Program-made: the position numbers and the translations under genes
NCBI GenBank assembly: GCA_022559985.1
Contig: JAFJTR010000011.1
Location: 434,001-498,000, forward strand
From: Parastagonospora avenae f. sp. tritici 18332-5
Lineage: Eukaryota; Ascomycota; Dothideomycetes; Pleosporales; Phaeosphaeriaceae
DNA length: 64,000 nucleotides
Direction of reading: 5' to 3'
Shown here: positions 12,167 through 21,827 of the stretch, in pieces
How the letters are laid out: each line of letters opens with the position of its first letter
How positions within the stretch are numbered: the first letter of the stretch is position 1
The notes under the pieces: model-generated
The model's database searches: none
Told to the model about the DNA's origin: nothing
Seen by the model: only the letters and a program-made list of their open reading frames with translations

Positions 12167-12215
12167 GCTGTCGCGATTTTGGTGTTCGGAGCGGGCGTTA
12201 CGCCGTCCCGCACGG
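12167..12215 (-). repeat. right terminal inverted repeat
   Basis: The reverse complement of this segment matches the left end: the outer part differs at two positions over about 24 bp, followed by a matching inner block. It contains a single copy of the GACGGCGTAACGCCCG unit, at 12192-12207. Confidence 0.88.
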
Positions 12216-12217
12216 TA

Positions 12218-12860
12218 AAGATCTCAATTTGGAGGTACCTATGGATGGTACTTTGGTATTAGGAAAAGTTGAATTTGATAAGTAATGTAATGGGGAATCA
12301 CTTCGTACCATTTGTAAGTATACCCGAGCGTATCTTTCAGATTATAATAACCGTGACTAAAGACAAATGCGAGGCGATCTTTTGCCCTGTTTGCTCAATT
12401 GACTCTCTTCGTGAAGGCAATAGACTGCCCTAGATGAGTCTGTCGACATTTATAGTTATCCGCAGTCTGTATCATCGCACGCAGAAAATATTTTCTCGAC
12501 ACCATATCCATGCCACATGTGGCTGTTGACTTCATCGCCACTAGCGCGCCGTCCGCGTTCGGTAAGCGCGGCTGCAGCCACGTCTCTCTCATTCGTTCGG
12601 ACGATATCTCCGATGCTAATGAAGTAGCCGCGATCCTGTTTCGGTGGGACTCGAGATCCGGAAGAAAATGGAAAATACTGGCTGGAACTCGAACGACAGC
12701 ATGTGCTCGCTGACTGCCCAGGTGTACTTCTTCTCGCCCCCAACTTTATATTGACCCCGTTTAAAGGGCAGCTGCATCAGCGTTGCTGCTAGTTGCACGC
12801 GATCGTCGGACTGGTCGTGCCCCTCCAAGCGCACCCTTTACGTCCCCTCCGAACATTGCC
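12218..12860. other. intergenic, upstream of the F-box-like gene
   Basis: This gap runs from the transposon end to the F-box-like gene and presumably holds that gene's promoter and leader. A 12-bp AT-rich palindrome (GAAAATATTTTC) lies at 12484-12495. No gene is seen. Confidence 0.5.
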
Positions 12861-14378
12861 ATGAGCCTCCTCGATCTACCCCTGGAAATTCTGGACCTCA
12901 TCATCGATGTGACAGTGCCCGATGGCCTGGAAAATTTTGTGCTCTCGTGCAAGGCTGTGTTCGAGCGTGCGAAGTCACAAATCGAGCGACACAATGCGCT
13001 GAAAAAAACATGGAGCCATGCCACCAACGCGAGCCAGGCACGTTGTGGAGACACCCTCAACATCCTGTACGAAATATCACGTGAGCCCATCATTGCAGAG
13101 TACATCATTTCTTTGAGCCTGTGGGACCAGCGCGCAGACGGGCAGATGCCGAAAGAGCCCATGGAAGATGACTTCCGTAACGATGAGACCGCCATGATGA
13201 ACATAAGGGCCTTGCTCCAGAACGCCGCCTATTCCGCCCTCGTTGACCAGGACGAGTGGTGGCAACAAATCTTGGACGAAGATGCCGCGGGCGAAGAAAT
13301 GGGTGTCGATAGGCTGTATGCAACGGTAGCGCTGCTGGCTCTTCTCCCTAACCTCAGAACGCTTCAGTTGCCCGATCGATGGCATGAAGTCCGGAGAGAC
13401 GAGGCGGCGGAATCTTTGGTACCCGTTGTCGAATCGCTGATTAGAATGTCGAATACTGGCCACAGTGCACGAAGGCCTCTAAGCTCCTTAGAAACACTAT
13501 TACCCTTTGTGGAGGAAGGTTATGATGTGCGCGTCAGCTTGCAATGCATTCAGCCTTTCATCTGTCTCAACAGCGTCCGCAACCTTTACGCTGTTAGTTG
13601 CGTCGCTCTAGAGGACGACTGGAGCAATATGCCATTCGAGTGGCCAACAAGCCTCAAATCTCCGTTGACCAGAATCGAGCTTGCGAGCTGCTGCATCGAT
13701 TCAGGTGCACTGTCAGTCTTGTTGGCCAATACTCCTGCCGTTACAATATTTCGCTATTCTCACCAAACCAAATGGGATGGTCTCGAGACCGATTGGAATC
13801 CCGGCGCGTTCTTGGAAGTGATCGCGAACTACCTCGGCAATCAGCTCCAGAAGCTCGCAATAACGATTGACGAACTACACGGCGAAGTTGTTAATGGTCT
13901 ATCCTCCTTCATGCGCTTCGTAAGGCTCCAAAAACTTGAAGTGGATGTTGCTGTCTTCTGTGGTCCACCGCTCGAAAGCGGCCAGCGTCGCGGCCGCGAC
14001 GCGTATACCCCAGATGGTGCTACATCATGGGTTCATAACGACATACCATGTATGGGCGACATGCTGCCTGATAGTATCCGGGAGCTGCATGTAAACACCG
14101 ACTATCCCCATCCATCCAAGGATGCGCTACAGGCGCTTTTCAAGAACATCAAGATACGGCGGGAAGACAAATTGATGAGTCTGGAGAAGACCGTCATAAG
14201 GCAATATAGGTCAAGTACTGCACAGAAAATGGCAGAGATGCACGAAGCAACCCTAGAAGTCTTTGATGAGGGAATAGCAGAACCGCGGCCGCGATCGATG
14301 ATGCCAGAATGGAAACGCGAATTTGACGCGCGAGTTGGAGGAATTGTAATGACAACGGATGAGTTGACATACTGGTGA
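12861..14378 (+). CDS. F-box-like domain protein
   Basis: This is a single-exon frame of 505 codons from MSLLDLPLEILDLII. The first 45 or so residues resemble an F-box (LPLEIL, a hydrophobic middle, and a Cys-Lys pair near FVLSCKAVF). That motif recruits Skp1 and makes the protein a substrate adaptor of an SCF ubiquitin ligase. The rest is about 450 residues with scattered leucine-rich stretches but no clear repeat family, typical of the large set of lineage-specific fungal F-box-like proteins. An upstream in-frame ATG at 12783 would add 26 residues, but the F-box sits right at the downstream Met, so I prefer 12861. The substrate is unknown. Confidence 0.75.
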   Translation: MSLLDLPLEILDLIIDVTVPDGLENFVLSCKAVFERAKSQIERHNALKKTWSHATNASQARCGDTLNILYEISREPIIAEYIISLSLWDQRADGQMPKEPMEDDFRNDETAMMNIRALLQNAAYSALVDQDEWWQQILDEDAAGEEMGVDRLYATVALLALLPNLRTLQLPDRWHEVRRDEAAESLVPVVESLIRMSNTGHSARRPLSSLETLLPFVEEGYDVRVSLQCIQPFICLNSVRNLYAVSCVALEDDWSNMPFEWPTSLKSPLTRIELASCCIDSGALSVLLANTPAVTIFRYSHQTKWDGLETDWNPGAFLEVIANYLGNQLQKLAITIDELHGEVVNGLSSFMRFVRLQKLEVDVAVFCGPPLESGQRRGRDAYTPDGATSWVHNDIPCMGDMLPDSIRELHVNTDYPHPSKDALQALFKNIKIRREDKLMSLEKTVIRQYRSSTAQKMAEMHEATLEVFDEGIAEPRPRSMMPEWKREFDARVGGIVMTTDELTYW

Positions 14379-15285
14379 TGAACAGAAAAGACGACGTAGG
14401 ATTGTCTTCGTTGCAAACGCGGGAAGAAAACAGGCAGGTTCTGCCGAACGTTTCATGATCTGTCTCTGCGAAGGTGTCTTATTTGTTCTTACGAATGGCG
14501 GGCCTATTCGAATTGATGCGTTGTGCCATACATCATGCATACGTCATGCTTCAATACCAGGGGACTTAAAACTTGACCACTTCGGTCCCGACACTTACCC
14601 AATGGAAATCTGCGAGAACAATCCGCTTCTACTTTTGAGGGGTTTTCGACCGTGCTACCGATTACTGTCAGTGAGTCCGTGTGAGACATGACCTGTGCCA
14701 GCGATGCTGCTCTTTGCTACAAATTTAGTGAAAAAAGTCACGTCGAGAAGCTGGATGCGGCGCCGTATCGACGCTCCATATTGCAGCGTTGTTCTTGTCC
14801 AACAAATTTCTCCACGTACACCGATTTGACCAGCAAGTACTAAGATTTCAGGAACAATACCTCGGCCCCCACCTCACAACAAAATGGTATAGGGTCAGGA
14901 GATCCGATTGATTTACGGCACTAAAGACCGGCGCTAGTTGTGTATAATATTGAGATTTTGGAACCTCCACTCCACTCCGCTACACTACACAGTGTGGTTG
15001 TAATTTCGCATGATGAAATTCAATAAAATGAAATTACCTAGCCGTATTTCACTACATCACATCATGCTCTCCTTGAATTTTATCGATCTGTATGCTATCT
15101 TAAGTACTGGCAAAAGTGCTTCTCATCCGCACTCAGAGGGTCGACATGGGCTTCATCCAGTATTCCTCGCTTCGACTTATCAATCAGCGGAACGGTCCTG
15201 TTGGGCTTCCTCAAAACGCTTCGGGTATGTACCGAACAGCATCCGCACATTGTTGGTACACTAAGTTCAGCCTTTGTCTTGCGAC
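14379..15285. other. intergenic, no gene recognised
   Basis: This gap between the F-box-like gene and the small secreted protein holds only short unsupported frames and ordinary mixed sequence. Confidence 0.5.
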
Positions 15286-15292
15286 TATAAAA
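15286..15292 (+). promoter_or_regulatory. TATA box of the small secreted protein gene
   Basis: TATAAAA lies 99 bp before the ATG of the small secreted protein. It is followed by a C/A-rich leader (CACCAACACC, CCCCAAAATCC), a common pattern for highly expressed fungal genes. This is inference from position and sequence only. Confidence 0.5.
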
Positions 15293-15390
15293 CGCTCAAA
15301 GGCCTTCTGATGTCGCCGTCGCTCACCAACACCAATTTAAGACCCCAAAATCCAAAACTCTTACCAACTTCGCCCCCATCCCAATATAAC

Positions 15391-15597
15391 ATGAAGTTCA
15401 CCCCGATTTTCATCGCCTTTCTGGGCGCTCTGGTCACTCAGATAAACGTGACTCGTGCCTTCGACATCCCGCACTGGGGCTGGGGACCTGAAGACTACCA
15501 AAGAGTGTTCTACGGCGACCGCATGGTGAACTGCCGTCGATACATGCCTCCCCACGTCAGGCAGGATCTTTGCACGCCTGAAGCTCTTGCGCAATAA
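15391..15597 (+). CDS. small secreted protein, 68 residues
   Basis: The protein begins with a clear signal peptide: MKF, then a hydrophobic core (PIFIAFLGALV), with likely cleavage after TRA at residue 23. The mature part is about 45 residues and rich in aromatic and charged residues, with two cysteines (C48 and C61) that could form one disulfide. I recognise no family. A TATA box and a C/A-rich leader upstream support a real gene. Its size and secretion signal match the broad class of fungal small secreted proteins, some of which are effectors, but nothing shows a host-directed role. An intron extending the 3' end cannot be excluded. Confidence 0.6.
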   Translation: MKFTPIFIAFLGALVTQINVTRAFDIPHWGWGPEDYQRVFYGDRMVNCRRYMPPHVRQDLCTPEALAQ

Positions 15598-15948
15598 GTG
15601 CGTCGCGCAGCCGGACACTGTCATATCTCGAACCCGCTCGAGCATCTCATTTCCAAGAAAGCAAGATTGACGACTAGACGACCTGTACTCGACGTTACAA
15701 TGCGGAAGTCCTAGCTGGAAAGAAAGGACATCCATGTCCTACTATTAACTCTTCTCTCCTGGTTCCAATTTTAGATGCGCAACAAAGCATTTCTCATTTG
15801 AAATTCGAAGCTTGGGTTCCGGCTCAGCAGTGCGGAGTCAGTAGAGAATGTTGGTACCATGGTTGTTCATCGGTGCCACGCGCTAAGGGACTTCAAAGCC
15901 ATGCAGGGTTATGGGCTCTATCGTCAAATGTTATTCACTCAATAAAAA
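15598..15948. other. intergenic between convergent genes
   Basis: This is the 3' flank of the secreted-protein gene and of the leftward SDR gene. AATAAA at 15940-15945 lies close to the SDR stop on the plus strand, but it belongs to no assigned transcript end. Nothing else is seen. Confidence 0.5.
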
Positions 15949-16929
15949 CTACGACTTCGCGCTCGCTCTGTCTTTCTCCACCGCCTGCTTGACCGGCCCC
16001 AATAAATTGCCCAAGAACTCTTCATCCATCTCCTCTTGCCCCGTACCCTTGGCTTTGAGCGGCGCTACATTCCACTCCGGGATGACTCGCGTTCCCTCAA
16101 TCGTAAGCTCTAACACTGTGCCACATGCGTACTTCTTCTTTTGCAACAGATCAAGCAGATGCTTGGCACAATCCTGTGGTGTCAGGTATCTCGCCTCCGT
16201 TGCTGAATACTGCTTGATTTTCTCGGCGTCGAAAAGCGGGGTCATGACGCCTGCAGGGCAGAGAGTGGTGATTTTGACGCCGGTAAGAGGCTCGCTGTCC
16301 TTCATAGATTTGACAAAACCGACCATGGCATGTTTTGTTGCGCAATAAAGAGGGGCGGCTAGACTTCCTGCTATACCCCCGACCGATGCCTGGATGAATC
16401 AGTATCTGCTGCGAAACCCGCTGACGGCATATCGACGTACAATGATACAAATACTGGCTCTCTTCCCTTTTCCCAGGCTCTTCCTCAATGCCATCCTCGT
16501 CAACTTGATCGGATGATTCACATTGACGTCGACCTGCTTGTACCCCTCATCCTGCTCTGGGTCCTGCCAGAAATTCGAGAAGGGCGGGTCGAACAAGCCA
16601 GCGCAGATGCCGTACGCATCAGGCACATCATTCCACTTCTTCTCGCATGCATCAAATATTTTGGTAAAGTCTGCCCAGTTCGTCACGTCGGATTGCACGT
16701 AGAGGATGTTGTCTTTGTTTGCGGCGAAGGCATCGAAATCGGGCGTGGTTTTGAGATCGGCTACAAGCACTTTTGCACCTATGGCGTGCGCTTCCTTGGT
16801 GAGTCCCAAACCGATGCCTGTTTTTATGAGTTGATATCGCAAGAAATCTGCGATGCGTTACTGCTCACCAGATGCCCCTCCCGTGATGAGCAAGATTTTG
16901 CCGTTGAGTGGCTGATCGATGGACTGCAT
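15949..16929 (-). CDS. short-chain dehydrogenase/reductase (15-PGDH-like)
   Basis: Predicted NAD(P)-dependent oxidoreductase of the classical SDR family, 292 residues. Exons are 16869-16929, 16441-16817 and 15949-16389, with two 51-nt introns; phases agree. The nucleotide-binding motif TGGASGIG (residues 16-23) is split by intron 1 and restored on splicing. The catalytic Ser is S148 (ASVGG, formed at intron 2), and the YxxxK motif is Y161 and K165 (YCATK). An acidic residue after the second beta strand (VLVADLK) suggests NAD preference. The C-terminal half resembles fungal proteins annotated as 15-hydroxyprostaglandin dehydrogenase-like. The real substrate is unknown; it lies beside EthD, SDR and aromatic-ring catabolism genes. 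Confidence 0.9.
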
Positions 16930-17458
16930 TTTGAGAACACCGCAGTCTACAGTTCAGTTACTGGAAATTGATTAAGATTTGTGGTATTAAAGTAGCGGTT
17001 GAAAGCAAAGAAAGTTTGTTGCAGTCTGCTTCTGAAGCCAGTATCGCCGATGTTAAGTAACGCCGGGTAAGCGTCTCCGAACATCCGATGGGCTAGATGC
17101 TTTGCCATATGGCACCAATTGATGTGGCAAGAGAATGCCGTACCAAAACTGGAATGAGATAGATCACGCGCGGAGCTCGGTCGCGGTGTAGACTTGAAGG
17201 CCAGGCATGCAATGTGGTAGCTTGCTACACTTTTGTTCCTGTCCCTGTCGAATGCACCGTCAGGTGAGGTGTTCAACAGTGTTCAATGGTAGTAAGCTAA
17301 TCTATCGCCAGGGGCAGGTAGACAATTCTTTCAATGTTCTGTCTACTCATGGTACTTTGCTCGAGGCGGGGGAGATGGAGAGTAACTGCGGGGATGCTAG
17401 GTACACCTTCCCTAATCCGATTTAGGCAATTCTCTCTTGCCCTGCATACTTCGAGAGC
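16930..17458. other. intergenic, upstream of the SDR gene
   Basis: This holds the presumed promoter of the leftward SDR gene and the 3' flank of the EthD gene. No gene or RNA is recognised. Confidence 0.5.
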
Positions 17459-17935
17459 TCAATCACGAACAACCTTTCCATCCTCAATGATCGCAAGCTC
17501 AGTGCCAGTCGTTACCGTCACGCTAGCCATGTCGAATAAATACTCCTCGTCATTCTTCACCACGTTGAGGTAGTACTCGTCCTCGTAGGCTTTTTCAAAG
17601 TCCTCATATGATTTGTACCAAAAGTCTGCAATCCCATCGTATGGCATCGTATTCAGCGTAAGCCGCGACTTTTGTGCTGACGAAGTTCGATACTACTTTT
17701 GTATTAGCGACCAGCCATGTGGAAAAAGGCTCCTTGTGCATCGCTTGTACAAAAGAGAATGGAAAAGATGGTGGTGTACCTGCACGTATTTGACACAACC
17801 ATAAGTCTTCAGCCATGAAATGATCAAAGGTCCATGCTTGTTTTTCCAGTGGTCCTCGAATTCTTCCTCCGAAAGTTTCGGGTTGCGTCTTGCGCAGACG
17901 GTGACGCGGATTAGCTGGCTTTCAGACATTGTCAT
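17459..17935 (-). CDS. EthD-domain protein, about 121 residues
   Basis: This is a small dimeric alpha-beta-barrel (ferredoxin-like) protein of the EthD type. Related fungal proteins act on polyketide or aromatic intermediates or have no assigned role. Two exons fit: 17780-17935 and 17459-17668, with a 111-nt intron in matching phase; that intron is longer than others here and its acceptor is my choice. Typical features are the N-terminal strand IRVTVCARR, the SEEEFEDHWKNKHGPL segment with its conserved HGP, and PYDGIADFW followed by DEEYLFD. The start could be either Met of MTMSES, two codons apart. It is flanked by SDR genes on both sides, suggesting a shared pathway. Confidence 0.82.
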
Positions 17936-18244
17936 TTGATCGATCGGATAGCAGAAGTAGGTGTGTTCGGCAAGGTGGTCTATTGTAAGGACGAGCTGTT
18001 TGCTGCACTCAGTTGAATAACTCGTTGGTATTGTCCTGTGGTTGTAGTCGGGTGATGACATCATGACGAAACTTTGGTACTTGTATTTTCTGGAATGCGT
18101 GTGAGCTCTAAAATATCTACGGAGCGTCTTCCGGTAGCATCTATTCCGTCCCTTAATTATCTTAAGGCGTCGCTCTGGCTCGCCTGTGATGACTTCACGC
18201 CACGGCCATGGCCAGGAGCACGCGCTAAGTTTTGGGCTCTGCAT
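17936..18244. other. intergenic between EthD and SDR genes
   Basis: This short spacer between two leftward genes holds the EthD promoter and the SDR 3' end. The open frame of the EthD exon continues upstream, but that part lacks domain similarity. Confidence 0.5.
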
Positions 18245-19037
18245 CTAGCAAAACCATCCTCCATCAACCTGCATCGCGTTTCCGGTTATAAACGACGACG
18301 CATCTGATAACAGGAACTCGATGAGTGGCGGTACTTCTTTCTGATGCGCCTTTCGTCCAAGTGGGAGGAAACTGAAGTCTGTCGCATGACCTTGAATCTC
18401 AGAGGAGTTTCGCAACATGGGCGTGTCAATCGGTCCTCTGCAATTTTGTCAGCTTTCATTTCTTGAAAAGTGTACACCCCACTCACGGGCAGATGCAGTT
18501 GACGCGAATCTTCTTTGGCCCAAGCTCTTTCGCCGCCGCTCTCGTCATACCAACAACAGCATGTTTTGACGCACAGTACGCCAAGTTCTTTGGTGCGCCT
18601 ATCACGCCGAGGATACTAGCAGCATTCACAACCGCCGCTCCCTCGTTGAACTGCGTTACCTGAGCTCGCAGACAATTTCGAAGTCCGGTGACATTGACGC
18701 CCATGACAAAGTCCCAGTCATCGTCGTCGACGCCCTCGATCTCAACAGCATTGGATTGCTTTCCTATGACACCCGCAAGATTGGCAGCACCATCCAGCTT
18801 GCCAAACTTTTCGACCGTGGCGGCAATCCATGCTTCAACAGCCTTGCGATCCCTGATATCCACGACGTGGGTTATGACGTCGGCTCCTGATTGTTTGAGT
18901 TCGGCTTCCAGCTCTTTCAACAACTTTTCCTGGACGTCCGCGAGAGAGAGTTTGGCGCCTTTGCTTGCGAGGAGTCGTGCGGTCTCAAGCCCGATGCCTG
19001 AGGCCGCGCCTGTGATAACAACGACTTTGTCCTTCAT
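18245..19037 (-). CDS. short-chain dehydrogenase/reductase
   Basis: Classical SDR oxidoreductase of 247 residues, encoded by exons 18487-19037 and 18245-18437 with a 49-nt intron. Motifs are TGAASGIG at residues 9-16, an acidic LAD after strand 2 (NAD preference), a cofactor-binding NLAG in place of the usual NNAG near residue 86, catalytic S141 (AASILG), and Y154/K158 in YCASK. It ends with the usual FITGNAMQVDGGWF. It resembles 3-ketoacyl-ACP-reductase/levodione-reductase-like SDRs. The substrate cannot be deduced. With the neighbouring SDR and EthD genes it may serve an alcohol or diol oxidation feeding the ring-cleavage genes further right, which is inference. Confidence 0.92.
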
Positions 19038-19516
19038 AACTACCCCGCAATGACTTCACAGGTACTGCAATGGAATGGGATATCTGAAATGGTGAGCCGG
19101 GTTGTGCGCAAGCTGCGTAAAAATCATGCAAAGAATTATGATGCAGCCCACCCCACTGAGCGCTTCGCTGGAATATAGACCCATTGTGATAAGGGCTCGC
19201 CACAGCTTCCATGCGAATTGAATGCTGCTGGAGAACGGTGGGCCATTTTCCGAGACCCGAGCATTGTGGTGGCCTTGTTTGTGGCCCTGGAAGGCGGAAG
19301 GCTGACCTTTCCCGGTGAGGTGCCGCATTAGACCCCACTTGGCAATCTTTATCTTGAAATTCCGCACCTTGATCATACTCGTCGATAGTCGCTCAGTAAG
19401 GAGGTACTAAGAAAAGCTGTCACCAAAAGAAAGAAAACAATCATGTCTCTTAGGAGGCGGGAGAACTTAAAAGACTGGAAGGATGCATACTTTAGTAGAA
19501 CAAGGGCCAAAAGGGC
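19038..19516. other. intergenic between the SDR gene and the tRNA
   Basis: This holds the promoter side of the leftward SDR gene and the 3' flank of the leftward tRNA gene. Nothing else is recognised. Confidence 0.5.
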
Positions 19517-19522
19517 AAAAAA
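19517..19522 (-). terminator. RNA polymerase III terminator (T run)
   Basis: On the minus strand, six Ts follow the tRNA 3' end by six bases, as expected for Pol III termination. An intact terminator argues for a transcribed tRNA gene. Confidence 0.75.
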
Positions 19523-19528
19523 TAAATA

Positions 19529-19667
19529 AGGGCCGAACCGGAGTCGAACCGGTGACTTCGGGATTAACTGCTATGATGGGCTGCAATCCTACACTGATAC
19601 TTGTTAGTGGGATGTCGAATTGTAAGGGAGAGGGGTAAACAAACCTCTACCACTGAGTTACCGGCCC
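19529..19667 (-). tRNA. tRNA-Cys(GCA) split by two insertions
   Basis: Read on the minus strand, positions 1-7 GGGCCGG pair with UCGGCCC, the T-arm ACCGG-UUCGACU-CCGGU is perfect, the discriminator is U73 (a known Cys identity base), and the anticodon is GCA. The B box (GGTTCGACTCC) and A-box region are intact. Two extra segments interrupt it. A 51-nt one (19594-19644) falls between positions 24 and 25 and starts GTTTGT, contains CCACTAAC and ends CAG. Removing it restores the A10-U25 pair of the D-stem. A 16-nt one (about 19565-19580) follows G37, the canonical tRNA-intron site. The anticodon stem has one A28-C42 mismatch. It is either a doubly interrupted working gene or a disrupted copy. 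Confidence 0.8.
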
Positions 19668-20517
19668 GTTCCTGGTTTGTTGATGACTAAGGCTTGAACG
19701 TCTACATATCTATACTGAGGTCAAGAATTCGGCACTTTCTGGGCTTGACTGCCGTGGAGGTTGTGGGCTAAATTAGAGCTCGCTGACGAGTGCGTGGTGG
19801 GGTCTGCGGGGCACGATCCTGTGGGCCAGATATGATTCATAACGTAAACTCTTCCGTCACCAAATGCTTGCTTTGACTGGCAACATCCAACCCAGACCTA
19901 CTACTGACATGCGATCGAATGCGAAGATGTTGAGCATCAGTTTTTTCTCTAGTCACTGTTGTCGACGTCGCTCACTCATGCCAGCCGGACTCGATCGCCG
20001 ATGTGTTGTGGTAATGACCTTCAGGCGAATATGTCGAAAGGACTAGAAGTACACAGTGGCTTCTCATGCGACCTTGCGCAAAGCTATCAGTGCAAATTGC
20101 AATAGGAAAGCCATGGTCTTGTATCAATGCATCGCGCAGGTATATGGTTTTTCACGCCCCAGACTACACCACATACGGACTCAGAGGCTGAAGAAGCTCT
20201 ATCGGAATCAGGATCACTCGATACTGGAGAAGTTGCCGCTAGACGGAATCCTGTTTGGCAGACACACGATATGTTCTATTCAGAGTAGTTTATCTAACGA
20301 ATTTGTGTGAAGTCAGCAGATGAATTGAGGACAAGAAAGATTGGCAAAGCTTCACTGTCGCACTGCACATTCAAGATGCGATACATACGAAGCACGTCCT
20401 ACGTGACTTGACGACTGCACAATCGCAGACTCAGAAACAGTTGAAAAAGCTGACTCAATGGATTGTGCACGACTCTCCTTAGTTTGATCACCAAAATTAC
20501 TGCTTCGTCTACCCAGA
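19668..20517. other. intergenic, no gene recognised
   Basis: This gap between the tRNA 5' end and the secreted-protein gene contains short unsupported frames only. Confidence 0.5.
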
Positions 20518-21827
20518 ATGCAACGCAGCAGCCTTTTACCACTGCTCATCCTTGCTGGATTATATACGCTGGTCGTATTGGATCACGTCCACGGTATGAA
20601 CGCCAGCATGGGTCGATCAAGTATGACTGCAGAAGATGGCTCATCGATACATGTAGCATTCAGAGCACGCACAGAAAGCGAGGAGCGTCTTAATTTTGTG
20701 TTGCACACTCCCGACCTCGCTATCGTTCATCCTGTACCCTCCTCCCACATCTTTTCCTACACTGACGCCTTCGAACTCGACCTCATCACTGGACCATACG
20801 CTCACACCTGTTCCTTTGAACTCGACTACCTCTATCCCCTCACCAAAACCTATCACCAGGCCTGAGGAGAAACCCAAGCCAAAAGAGAAATGGTTACTGA
20901 ACATCGAAAGTGGAAACAAGGGCGTGCACATCAGGAGCTGGACGCCCGACGTGACATACGACGGCATCCGGCGAGGCCTGAAAAAAAGATGCGGTGACGG
21001 CTTTCCCCCCTCCAGAATGGCCCGAAAAAAAGCCAAAGCCAAAGCCAAAGAAGTCCACAAGACATGGGGCATGAGCACATGCGACTCGAAAGACTCGCTG
21101 TACGACCGCGAATACGCCACCAAGCTCGGTCTGCAGCGCCTGGACTTCGAAATCGTCCAGGTCAAGATTGCATCCAGCTACATCCCGGAGAGCTATGGGC
21201 TGAACCTGCAAAACATCTTTATCGAGCAAATTGCAGATATGTTCAGACTGGCTGTCCTGGACGACAAGAATTGCCACGGGTTTAATACCAAGGCGATGTC
21301 GTGCGTGTTCTGCATCCCGCATACATGTGTTGCGAAAGTGGGGCCGGAGAAGGGCCACAAGCTAGATCAGAAGGGCTGGACCGGATGGCAAGGAGGTGGC
21401 GCATATGAGGGTCGAGGTCAGGATCACTTGTCCGGGTAGCAAGAGGCTCGCAGATGAGGGGTGTATCATGGAGATGTGCAAGTTTGATTGCATGGCTGTT
21501 GTGGGTGCTACTGGTGGGGAGGCGAGGGTAAATGGCACGAGGGGTGCAATGTTGAAGAAGGCGACGCAGGGAAAAGACGTTGATGTTGTGGCTAATTGTC
21601 CGAATAAGGAAGTCATAGGGAAGCGTCCAAACAAAGGTACGATCAAAATTCGACATTTTCTACTCCTCTCCAGTCTAACACGTTGGCAAAATGCGTATAC
21701 AGGATGGTATGTTTTGGCAGCAAGAAATGAAAGAGAGAAAAAAAAGGCGAATCGAGATGAACACTCCTTGAACAACACCCAGCCCACCAAGTCGCCATTC
21801 TCTGTGCTGAACACTGATCAAGAGTAG
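20518..21827 (+). CDS. predicted secreted protein, gene model unresolved
   Basis: The frame at 20518 begins with a strong signal peptide (MQRSSLLPLLILAGLYTLVVLDHVHG). An intron at about 20596-20665 (GTATGA to TTCAG, 70 nt) would join it to a second frame. That frame has a Ser/Thr/Pro-rich linker, a Lys/Pro stretch and a Cys-containing region with DVTYDGIRRGLKKRC, DSLYDREYATKLGL and ESYGLNLQNIFIEQIADMF, running to 21439. A third frame from about 21370 also looks coding (RVEVRITCPGSKRL, DEGCIMEMCKFDC), but I found no good splice that joins it. The cysteines and linker suggest an extracellular protein. I recognise no family. The true 3' end could be 21439 or up to 21827. Confidence 0.45.

Larger units (their letters stand above)
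10103..12215 (-). mobile_element. Fot1/pogo-like DNA transposon (Tc1-mariner superfamily)
   Basis: This is a 2,113-bp element flanked by TA at 10101-10102 and 12216-12217, as expected for target-site duplication in this superfamily. The two ends are inverted repeats: CTGTGCGTGACGGCGTAACG on the left and CCGTGCGGGACGGCGTAACG read inward from the right. A further matching stretch (CTCCGAACAYCAAAATCG) lies just inside. The left end carries an extra copy of GACGGCGTAACGCCCG, which makes it longer. One transposase frame fills the interior on the minus strand. The element begins 17 bp after the stop of the BCS1-like gene. Confidence 0.92.

Noticed and set aside
17030..17110. A possible 5S rRNA or other small RNA in the SDR upstream region
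   Set aside because: No recognisable internal control region or fold could be matched.
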